45,829 nt of DNA from Clostridiales bacterium (GTDB lineage: Bacteria > Bacillota > Clostridia > Christensenellales > Aristaeellaceae), in NCBI GenBank assembly GCA_012729115.1, contig JAAYDR010000033.1, positions 1-45,829 of the forward strand. Direction: 5' to 3'. Each line of letters begins with the position of its first letter. The first letter of the stretch is position 1. The notes beneath the pieces were generated by a model. It did not search any database. It was not told where the DNA came from and saw nothing but the letters and a program-made list of their open reading frames with translations. The position numbers and the translations under genes are program-made. This document shows positions 23,493-32,500 of the stretch, one piece after another.

Positions 23493-23999
23493 ATGGTTGA
23501 GATCACCCAGTGGACACCTGAGGAAGAGCAACGCTTGCGCGATCAAAGTAGCCGTCTGACGCAGGTGGAAATCCGGGAGTTTGTAAACAGACTTGCGGGA
23601 CGTTCCAATGCGGAAGCCTTTGAGGCATTGCAACTCCTCTATTTTCGTTCGGATGCCTTTGGGGATGTTTATCCCTATTTCGACGACTTTGCGGAGCTTA
23701 TGGAAAGCAAGAATTCCTATCACCGAAGCCGGGGCCTCTTTCTGCTGTCCATCAATGCCAAATGGGATGAGGAGGGAAAGCTGGACCGGATTATTGACCG
23801 CTTTCTGTCCCACGCGGAGGATGAGAAAGCGATTACCGCCAGACAGTGCCTCCACTCCTTGGCCAATATCATTCCCTGCAAGCCGCAGCTTAAGGACACT
23901 ATTAGGGCAAAGTTAACGAATTTGGATCTGTCCCGGCAATCTGAGAATATGAAGCCCCTGGTGATGAAGGACACCTTGCGCATCCTTGACCTGTTGTGA
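23493..23999 (+). CDS. Small helical (HEAT/ARM-like) protein of the clostridial 'SufBD protein' type
   Basis: This 168-residue soluble, helix-rich protein has repeated helical pairs, e.g. AFEALQLLYFRSDAFGDVYPYFDDFAELM followed at about 30-35 residue spacing by similar units (each quoted in part). The stretch SYHRSRGLFLLSINAKWDEEGK and TARQCLHSLANIIPCKP look familiar from short clostridial proteins that databases often label SufBD protein. They lack the SufB/SufD beta-helix, so that name is probably misleading. A scaffold or adaptor role is possible; function is unknown. Start ATG 23493 (or 23490) fits the ribosome site AAAGAGGTGG. It is transcribed away from the wbp operon and towards the spore-coat pair. 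Confidence 0.7.
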   Translation: MVEITQWTPEEEQRLRDQSSRLTQVEIREFVNRLAGRSNAEAFEALQLLYFRSDAFGDVYPYFDDFAELMESKNSYHRSRGLFLLSINAKWDEEGKLDRIIDRFLSHAEDEKAITARQCLHSLANIIPCKPQLKDTIRAKLTNLDLSRQSENMKPLVMKDTLRILDLL

Positions 24000-24026
24000 T
24001 AAAGAGCAAGCGGGTCGCTTTTCTGG

Positions 24027-24055
24027 GAATAGGACACCTGCCAAGGGGCTACAAT
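24027..24055 (+). promoter_or_regulatory. Possible sigma-E-type sporulation promoter of the CotF-like pair
   Basis: GAATAGG (24027-24033), a 14-base spacer and GCTACAAT (24048-24055) approximate the mother-cell sigma-E pattern (KMATATT, 13-15 bases, CATACAMT). The -10 box matches 6 of 8. It precedes the first coat gene by 18 bases. This is a motif-level call only. Confidence 0.3.
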
Positions 24056-24073
24056 AGCCCTGGAGGTGATGAT

Positions 24074-24247
24074 ATGAGTCCCAAGGAACTCATGTATCTG
24101 GAGGATGCCCTAGGGCACGAGAAGTTTTTAAAGACTCAATGTGAGCAGGCGGCCCAGGCCCTGATGGATCCGGAGCTGAAAAGTTTCGTCCAGCAACTTG
24201 CCAATACCCATAACCAGCTCTTTCAACAACTGTACCGGGCCATCTAG
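24074..24247 (+). CDS. Short CotF-associated protein (57 aa), putative spore coat component
   Basis: The reading is MSPKELMYLEDALGHEKFLK, then a second helix containing AAQALMDPELKSFVQQLANTH. It forms a two-helix ferritin-like half-bundle with an E-D-x-x-x-x-E pattern, typical of small proteins encoded next to coat F proteins in Clostridia. ATG 24074 is fixed by an ideal GGAGGTGATG ribosome site. The frame is open upstream, but that part covers the promoter. It is 12 bases from the CotF-like gene, so they form one transcript. Spore-coat membership is inferred from the partner. Confidence 0.68.
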   Translation: MSPKELMYLEDALGHEKFLKTQCEQAAQALMDPELKSFVQQLANTHNQLFQQLYRAI

Positions 24248-24259
24248 GGAGGAAAAGCC

Positions 24260-24511
24260 ATGAATGATCAAAACATAATGGAAAACCTGCTCCAGACCAC
24301 CAAGGGTGCTTGCGAGCTGTACATGCATGGCACCATCGAATCCGCAACGCAAAACGTACATAACGCTTTTAACGGAGCGCTCAGGGAGAGCCTGTGCATG
24401 CAGGACGGCATCTACCAGAAAATGTCCCAGAAGGGCTGGTACCCCATGCAGCAGGCAGAGCAACAAAAAATTACCGCTGTGAAGAACAAGTTCTCCACGG
24501 GAATGCAGTAA
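24260..24511 (+). CDS. Spore coat protein, CotF family
   Basis: This 83-residue helical protein contains NIMENLLQTTKGACELYMHG, then a helix NAFNGALRESLCMQDGIYQKM and the ending GWYPMQQAEQQKI. The G-W-Y-P motif followed by a Q-rich helix is characteristic of the Coat F domain, found in spore coat proteins deposited in the mother cell. It is shorter than Bacillus CotF, as usual for clostridial forms. The ribosome site GGGAGG lies 7 bases before ATG. A strong terminator follows 40 bases after the stop codon. Confidence 0.82.
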   Translation: MNDQNIMENLLQTTKGACELYMHGTIESATQNVHNAFNGALRESLCMQDGIYQKMSQKGWYPMQQAEQQKITAVKNKFSTGMQ

Positions 24512-24551
24512 ACGGCGCGCAGCAAACACCGGTTTCTCTCAAGGATACAAG

Positions 24552-24593
24552 GCCAACGCGGGAGGTAAACAACACCCCCCGCGTTGGCTTTTT
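24552..24593 (+). terminator. Strong intrinsic terminator after the CotF-like gene
   Basis: A perfect 11-bp GC-rich stem (GCCAACGCGGG at 24552-24562 with its complement at 24578-24588) is followed by TTTTT. Confidence 0.93.
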
Positions 24594-24609
24594 GGTCCCA
24601 TTCACTGCT

Positions 24610-26505
24610 CTACCCTTTGTCCCTGGAGGCCCGGGAGACCCCCCTGGGTTTTGTGCCGTCTTCCCGGCCTGCGCGGCCCATCTTTCGGCCAGTTGTGCGC
24701 TGACCGCCTCGGAAGGGCTCTTCTCCCGGAGGGATCAACGCCTTCTTCCCAAATCCAATCAAATCTTCTCGGCCGCTCAGGCGAAGGGCTTGCCGGATCA
24801 GAGATCGGTTTTTCGGATTTTTCCATTGCAGCAGCGCCCGCTGCATTGCTTTTTCCTGAGGGGTTTTGGCCACATAGATCGGCTTCATGGTGCGGGGATC
24901 CAGTTCAGTATAATACATGCAGGTACTCAGTGTGCCCGGGGTGGGATAGAAGTCCTGGACCTGCTCGGGCTGCTGGCCGCTGTCACGCAGGTATTCCGCC
25001 AGTAGTACCGCGTCCTGCAGGGTGCTGCCGGGATGGCTGCTCATCAGGTAGGGTACCAGATACTGCTTCAGACCCAGCCTTGTGTTCACGGCTTCATAGC
25101 GCTGCACAAATCGCTCATACACTTCCCGGCCTGGCTTGCCCATCATGGCAAGCACCTGGGGGGATATGTGCTCCGGGGCAACTTTGAGCTGCCCGCTGAT
25201 GTGGTGTCGGCACAGATCCATGAAGAAGCTGGGGTCCGGATCTGCCATAAGGTAGTCATACCGAAGGCCCGAGCGTATAAATACCTTTTTTATTTTAGGA
25301 AGCCGGCGCATTTTCCGCAGCAGCTCGATCAGTTCCCTGTGGCTGACCTTCAGGTTTTTGCAGGGCTGGGGATAGAGACACTGCTTGTGTTTGCACGTGC
25401 CGCTTTTAAGCTGCTTGTCGCAGGCGGGGGAACGGAAGTTGGCGGTGGGGCCTCCTACGTCGTGGATATAGCCCTTGAAATCAGGGAAACCGGTAAGTAA
25501 TTTTGCTTCCGCAAGAAGGGACGCCTCACTGCGGGAGGACACCACCCGCCCCTGATGGAAAGTCAAGGCGCAGAAGCTGCAACCACCAAAGCAGCCTCGC
25601 ACGGCAGACAGGGAGAAACGGACCTCCTGCAGAGCGGGCACGCCGCCCTGGCTGTCATAGGCAGGGTGGGCCGACCGTGTATAGGGCAAGGCGTAGACCC
25701 GATCCAGCTCCTCCCTGCCAAGGGGTGGCGCGGGTGGGTTTTGCACCAGATAACGCTGGGAGTCCTGCTCCTGACACAGAACCTGACCCCGGATCGCATC
25801 CTGTTGCTCATATTCCGTCATAAAGGCCTGGGCATAGGATTGCTTGCTTTGGGTCACTTCCCTGTGGGAAGGCAGCAAGATGGCGCCTTGCGGAGGCTCC
25901 TTGGCCATGTAGCAGCATCCCTTAAGGGCGGGTAGCTCAGAGGGAGGCATGCCCCGACGGATCCAGTCGGCGCATGCGAGCACTGTGTTCTCCCCCATGC
26001 CGTACAAGAGAAGTGTGGCAGCGGAGTCCACCAGAATGCTGCGGCGCACCTTGTCATCCCAATAGTCATAATGGGAAAAACGCCGCAAAGAGGCCTCCAC
26101 ACCGCCAATCAGGATGGGCATGCCGGGATAGGCCTGATGGATTCGGTTGCAGTAAACGGTGGTGGCCCGGTCCGGGCGCAGGCCCGCCTTCCCGCCGGGG
26201 GCATAGGCATCCTCGCTACGGCGCTTTTTCGCTGCTGTGTAATGGTTCACCATGCTGTCAATCACCCCGGAGGTAACCAGAAAACCCAGACGGGGTTTGC
26301 CAAATCGTTTAAAATCCTCGGGAGAATGGTAATCGGGCAGGCAAAGCATGGCCACCCGGTAGCCTGCCGCCTCCAGCACCCGGCTGATGATGGCCTGCCC
26401 AAAGGAGGGGTGGTCCACATAGGCTTCCCCCACTAAAAATACAAAGTCAGGGGCATCCCAGCCCCGCTTTTCACATTCCTCACGGTTCACCGGCAAAAAA
26501 TCCAT
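24610..26505 (-). CDS. ygiQ: YgiQ-family (UPF0313) radical SAM protein
   Basis: This 631-residue protein begins MDFLPVNREECEKRGWDAPDFVFLVGEAYVDHPSFG (in part), the typical YgiQ N-terminus with a B12-binding-like region. The radical SAM cluster motif is VRGCFGGCSFCALTFHQGR near residue 305 (C-x3-C-x2-C). GGPTANFRSPACDKQ and the LKVAPEHISPQVLAMMGKPG segment, plus the C-terminal YPTPGTLSTCMYYTELDP, match the whole family. The reaction is unknown; some radical SAM relatives modify RNA or proteins. The last 35 residues are a basic Arg/Gly-rich tail. ATG 26505 has AAAGGATGG upstream. It appears to be monocistronic, with its own extended -10 promoter. Confidence 0.94.
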   Translation of the reverse strand: MDFLPVNREECEKRGWDAPDFVFLVGEAYVDHPSFGQAIISRVLEAAGYRVAMLCLPDYHSPEDFKRFGKPRLGFLVTSGVIDSMVNHYTAAKKRRSEDAYAPGGKAGLRPDRATTVYCNRIHQAYPGMPILIGGVEASLRRFSHYDYWDDKVRRSILVDSAATLLLYGMGENTVLACADWIRRGMPPSELPALKGCCYMAKEPPQGAILLPSHREVTQSKQSYAQAFMTEYEQQDAIRGQVLCQEQDSQRYLVQNPPAPPLGREELDRVYALPYTRSAHPAYDSQGGVPALQEVRFSLSAVRGCFGGCSFCALTFHQGRVVSSRSEASLLAEAKLLTGFPDFKGYIHDVGGPTANFRSPACDKQLKSGTCKHKQCLYPQPCKNLKVSHRELIELLRKMRRLPKIKKVFIRSGLRYDYLMADPDPSFFMDLCRHHISGQLKVAPEHISPQVLAMMGKPGREVYERFVQRYEAVNTRLGLKQYLVPYLMSSHPGSTLQDAVLLAEYLRDSGQQPEQVQDFYPTPGTLSTCMYYTELDPRTMKPIYVAKTPQEKAMQRALLQWKNPKNRSLIRQALRLSGREDLIGFGKKALIPPGEEPFRGGQRTTGRKMGRAGREDGTKPRGVSRASRDKG

Positions 26506-26547
26506 GGGCCCATCCTTTCGGGAACCGGCGGAGCCGCTCCCCAAGGC

Positions 26548-26576
26548 ATTATACCATAGATCCACCGTGAGGGGAA
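26548..26576 (-). promoter_or_regulatory. Extended -10 promoter of ygiQ
   Basis: On the minus strand TGG-TATAAT (26556-26548) has a consensus hexamer with the extended TG. The -35 TTCCCC (26576-26571) at 17 bases is weak. Confidence 0.55.
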
Positions 26577-26586
26577 CGATGGACAG

Positions 26587-29500
26587 TTACCCCATTGGTT
26601 CCGTTACCCGAATGGGAAATGTCGCCTCATGAATTCGCCCGTCATCCACCAGCAGGAGCCTTCCCTCCTTGAGTTGCTGCCCGTCTGCCATGGGGAAAGG
26701 GCATTCCTTGGTAGCATGCAAGTGATAGGTGGCACTGCCGTAGCGGTAGGTTAGCGTGAGGCTGTCCCAGCCCTCGGGCAGGCAGGGACGCAGCCGCAGG
26801 GAATTGCCAATTTTTTGGAATCCGAAAAGCTGCTCCAGCACTGTGTAATAAAGCCAGGAAGCGCTGCCGGTGTACCAGGTCCAACCGCCCCGGCCTCGTT
26901 GCTGAGGATGGCTGTAGATATCCGCTGCCATCACGTAAGGCTCTACCCGATAGCGGTTGGCTTGCTGTCGGGTAAGGGCGTGGTTGATGGGCAGGCAGGC
27001 CAGGACCAACTCCCAGGCCTGGGCGTCGTTGCCCAGCTGGTGCATGGCCGCTACGGCCCAAGGCACTACATGGGTGTATTGGCCGCCGTTTTCCCGGATG
27101 CCGGGCAGGTATCCGGCGATGTAACCCGGTTGTTCCAATCCGTTGAACGGTGGTGTAAACAGCTTCAAAATGCCGATGTCCCGCTCATAGAGCATCCGCC
27201 ACACATGGTCCATAGCCAGGGCGCTGCGTTCCCTGGATACGCCGCACAGCACAGCCCAGCACTGGGGCAGGGCATCGATGCGGCATTCGCTGCTTGCGCA
27301 GCCGCCCAGAACCTCGCCGTCGTCATACCAGGCCCGCAGGTACCAGGATCCGTCCCAGGCATGCTGGTCAATCATCTGCAATACCTTGTGTCTCCGCTGA
27401 GACAGGGTTTTGGCGGATTCCTTGTCCACATAGGGCAGCATACGGCGGATTACCTCACAGTAGAACATGCCCAACCACACGCTTTCGCCGTTCTCACCCC
27501 CCACGGCGTTCATACCGTCGTTCCAGTCCCCGCCACCCATTAATGGCAGGCCGTGAGGGCCAAAGCCAACATGCTCGATGGCCTTCAGACAATGTTGCAG
27601 CAGGGGTTCGGCCAGTTCTGATACATCGGGTTCGCCCATGCTTTCATGCTGGTTTTCCTTGAGGGGTTCTCCCTTCAGATAGGGCACGGGAACCTGCAGG
27701 ATGCCTCCGTCTCCTGTAACTTGCACATACAATGCCGTCACAAAGGGCAGAAACAGCAGATCGTCGGAAATCCGGGTGCGCACCCCATGGCGGGGAGGAT
27801 GCCACCAGTGCTGCACATCTCCTTCCTCAAACTGGTGGGCTGCGCAGAGCAGCAGATGCCCACGTACGGTCTGGGGATCGGTGTAAAGCAAGGAGAGCAT
27901 ATCCTGAAGCTGATCCCGGAAACCATAGGCACCTCCGGCCTGGTAGAAGCCTGCCCTGGAGAAGAGCCGGGCGGCCCGTACCTGGTATGGCAGCCAACGG
28001 TTAAGCATCAGAGAAAGGGCCGTTCCGGGAAGGTCAACCTGCAGCCCGCCCAGCTGCTGCTCCCAGAAGAGCTTCACCCGGTGCAGGCGCTGGCTGCCAC
28101 CCTCCGCAGTGAGGACACCCAGGGCTGCATCCACTGTCTCTCTGCTGGGCGCAAAGCCTATGGCGAAGGTAAAGACTTGGGTTTCTCCGGGCCTGAGCAA
28201 AAAGGTGTGACTGAGAACCCCCACGTTGCCCATATCCGAAGGCAAAGCGTCCGAGGAGCTCAGCGCCAGGGGGGCGATGCCCACCAACCCCTGGAAAGCA
28301 CCGGAGGACATGGTGGTGGAAAGGGTGGGGGCAGGATCCGTCATGGCCATACAGGCCACGCCCTGGGACACTGGGTTTTGCGCGTAGATTACCCCGTTGT
28401 CCCTGTAGGTGGCGGTGAGCTGCTCCTCTGAGGGGTGGTTGCTCATGGCAAAGATACAGGTGTAAAAAAGCTGCAGGGGGCGTTCCACTACGTCATCGTT
28501 TTTCAAATGCAGCACCCGGATGCCCAGGGGCAGCTCCTCATCGCTAAAGCAGACCAGCTTCTGAGCGATGCCGTAGCCGTGGCTTTCGTAGGTGGTGAAG
28601 CCAGGGGAGTGGGTGATCTGGCAATGCTGGTTCTGTCCCAGAGGCCAGCGAGTCACGGACCACAGCAGACGGTTGGATTTGTCCTTGAGGAAGAAGTTTT
28701 CCTCTCCATAGGAGGAGACACTGTCATTGGGCCAGCGGGTCAGCCGGGTTTTGTGGCTGTTGTGTGCGTAGGTGAATACCAACCCGCTTTCCGCAGCCAG
28801 GCTGCCGAAGGTGGAGGAAGCCAGTACATTGCTCCAGGGACCGGGGGTGTTCTTGCCGGGTGGGAGGATGATCACATAATCCCCCAGGTCCCGTGAGAAC
28901 CCGCCGTAGCCGTTGTCAAACAGCAGCTCTTCCGCATCGGGTGGAAACTGCTTCCAGGCTCCGGATGGCTTGGGGTCCTCCAGACTCTGAGGCTTGACGC
29001 TGGTAAGAAGCGCTTTGAGCTGGTCCAGGATGCCACCCTTGCTGGTACGGAGCACCAGACGGGCACAGCTGACCAGCAGGGTAAAAATCTCCGTGGAGAG
29101 GCTTTGTCTCTCCAACAGGTGCAGGCCTCCATCCTTGCCGATCAGTTCCCGGCTGTGGCTGGATTGGATCAGATCGCTTAGCATATCCCGCAGAGGATGC
29201 GCATAACCAGCCGCTTGGTCGCTGAGGACGATCAAATCAAACCATAGCCCCTTCATGCGATAATAGGCGTGCGCTTTGAGCAGCTGCCGTATCAGGCTCA
29301 AATCCTGGGCGTCTTCGCAAATCGCCAGCAGAATGGGCAGATCGCCGCTGACACTCAGTCCCCACAATTCCCTGAGTGGCAAAGCCCCGGGATGAACCCC
29401 CACGGACTGATGTGGCTGGCCGGTGTAACATAGGCTGCCGCACAACCGGGAGATGGTGTTGTGCAGGGTTGCGTCCAACCCTAGATAACGGGCGGACACC

Positions 29501-32500
29501 AGCCCCTGGGTGTGGGCCAGTTCGTAAACTTTCAACGCGCTCTCCGGCAGGGCGTATCGCTCAGCCAGGGCCGCGGGGGTATCCTGGGGGGCGGCCAGCA
29601 GGGTGGCGAAGATAAACTGCACCTGTCCTCCGGCAGGCAGGACAAATTGAGCCCGCAGGCTGGCGCAAGGCTCGATCACTGCCCCCACAACGTCCCCCAT
29701 GGCACTGATGGAGATTTCCAGGGAACGGGGGGCATAGATGGTGCTGCCTCTGCCAATGAACAGGCTGCGGTCCGTCTGTACCTGGCAGCCGTTCAGGGCG
29801 CTGTCCGTGCCCATGGTATGCATCAGACGCAGGGATTCCTGCCCTGCTTTTCTCGGACGGCGCACAGCCATCACGCCATATCTGCCTATTCGGGTCGTTT
29901 CCACGAACAGGTTCTGGAAGGCGGGATGAGCCGCATCATCCCTTTGAGAAGCCAGGGCCAGTTCCAGGTAGCTGCATACCTCCATCATTCTTTCGGCGGA
30001 GGATTCATTTTTTAAGGTTAGGTGATGGAGTACGGTGCCGTCCAGGGGATTCACAAAGATCCGCAGGGTGGATTCCACATGAAAGCGGCTGCGTACAAAA
30101 ACCGCTTGAGCGGTCTGAAACTCCGTAAATCCCTCCAACATCGGGTCCGTAGCAAACCAATGCATCCCCGACTGGGAATCCCGTAGGTAGATCCGCATAC
30201 CGCTGGGGATGCGGCATTGCTCCCGAAAACGGGTGATCATGATGCCGTCCCGGCTGATATATCCGCCTCCCTGAGCGTCAATCAGCAGGGTGGTGCCATT
30301 GCCGTGAAGAATGTGGGCATCGATGGGAAAGGACAGGGGATATGCGCGCCGTTGACTGTGCAGCGGGTCATAGGCAGGCTCCATGGAGGCCCGTTTCAGG
30401 GGATGCCGGATGATACCCTTGCCCTGCCGTGATTTTTCTTCCAGCAAAAGCGCGTAGGCCTGGGATCTGGGCAGGTCATAAAAGAGCCGGGCTATGTAGT
30501 TGTCCTGGAGGGCATTGCACAGGGCGGCCAGAATCATTCCCTGATGATGGGCCATGTGGCTGCGTACAATGCGGAAATCATGATTCTGGCCGATGCGCTG
30601 CTTGTGAAAATCCGCTGCTTCAAAGAATCCCAGGGGCCCTTCCATGCCCAGGGCTTTCATCGTTTGCAGATTACGGAAGACCCGCCGGCTGTCCAGCGGC
30701 AGGGAGAGAATGGAGGCATAGGGAGCGATAACATCCTGGCTTTTGGTGGGATCCAGCGCCAAAGAGGGGATACCGAAGGCCTTGTATTGGTAGTACAGGT
30801 TGGGGTCAAAAGCGTAGTAACCGCTTTCGCTGATGCCAAAGGCACCATGGAGACGGTGTCGCTGCTGCTCCCGCAGAGCCTGGAGGCAGGCATGGTACAG
30901 CAGGGTTCCCTTTACGGGGGGTAAAAAAAGCAGGGGCATCATGTACTCAAACATGGTACCGCTGTAGCTCACCAGCGTTTGCCCCCTCGTCGTGCGGGTC
31001 ATGCCCCGGCCCAGCCGGTACCAGTGTTTCACCGGCACGGCCCCTGTACAGACGGCTACAAAGCTTAGCAGCCGGGACTCGCTGGCCAGCAGGTCGTAGT
31101 GGCTGAGAGGATCGAGAGGTTTTTCCGGATGGAGTCCAATAAAGAAGAGTTCCGCATCAGGGTCGTACAGCCTGTCAAAGGGCATGGCGTAGGCCAAGGC
31201 ATCCAGCCGGGCGCTGAGCTCGTGATTGGAGGGGGAGAGTTTGGGGAAGAGGGTACGAACGCCCTGAGCGCAGCACAGCAGACAGATCGCCAGGTTGCCG
31301 CTGTCAATGGAGGAAACAAACAGCGGGCGCAGGGGCGTCAGGCTGCGGGTATCATACCAGTTGTAGAAGTGTGAATCCCATTTGGGAAGGGACTCCAATA
31401 CGTCCAAGGTGAGGGCAATGCGCTTTGCCATATCATCCGGAGGAATCAGGCCCAGTTTCTCGGCGGCCACCAGGGAGACCAGATACAGCCCGATATTGGT
31501 GGGGGAGGTTCTATGGGAAACGCCTTTGTTGGGCTCAATCTGCACGTTGTCGGGGGGTAAAAAATGCTCCTCCTCCGTAACTACAGTGTCAAAGAAAAGC
31601 CAGGTAGAGCTGGCCAGTCGTTTGAGTTCCTCCCGCATAAAATCCGTCATGTATTGAGGTTGGCGATAAGGCTGTTCCCAAGCCGGAAGGAAAATAAGAA
31701 ACAGGGTCCAAAGCCCTCCCAGGGCGATGCCAAGGGGGAACAGGGGGCTTATAAGCACCGATAGGCCGATGAGGACCAAACCTGCGCCCATGTTTATATA
31801 GAAGAACTGCATGGAGGGGGTTGCGGTAGGTTTGCTGAGCTGAGCGGCGGTGGTCCATTGCAGCAGGTGTCGTCTGGAGACAAACAGTCGCCACAAGGTG
31901 CGCACAATGGCGTCCAACTGCATGATGGCTTCGCAGGGGAGCATCAAAAGCCTGGTGGCCATGGTGCCCAACGTAGCCATGCTCATGGGAAAGAGAGGAA
32001 CCAGTTCGGCTGCAAGAAGCGCCCACAGGAGCAGCAATGGCATGCGAAGAGCCACGGCGCAGAGGATCAGCAGCAGCCTTGCCGGGTTTATCAGGCTGCG
32101 CAGAAGGTTCTGCCAGATCTTGTGCTTCGCGATAGCATCCAGCCCTGCCTTGGGGGCACGGCCCTGGGTGGGGAGGTAGGGAAACACATAGGGTAGAAGC
32201 TGCCAGTCTCCCCGGGTCCAGCGGTGCAGCCGCATGAGGAAACCTTTGAAAGTGGCTGGCTGCCCGTCGTAGAGGGTAATGTCGCTGCTAACCGAGCAGC
32301 CGGTCACCTCCCCCTCCAGCAGGTCATGGCTCAATATAGCGCCGGGGATCAGTTTGCCCTCGGTGCCCTGTAAAAAGTTCCTGGGATCGATGATTCCTTT
32401 GCCCACAAAGGAGCCTCTGCCGTACAAATCCTGCATCAGGTCCGAGGACAGGGCATTGTACGGGTCAGAGCCCCCCTGCCCGCCTAAAAACAGGGATAGA

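Noticed and set aside
26570-26590. A possible terminator (GGGG-AAC/GTT-CCCC) just after the glucan synthase gene
   Set aside because: The stem is bulged and no T tract follows. The same bases serve as the ygiQ -35 region.
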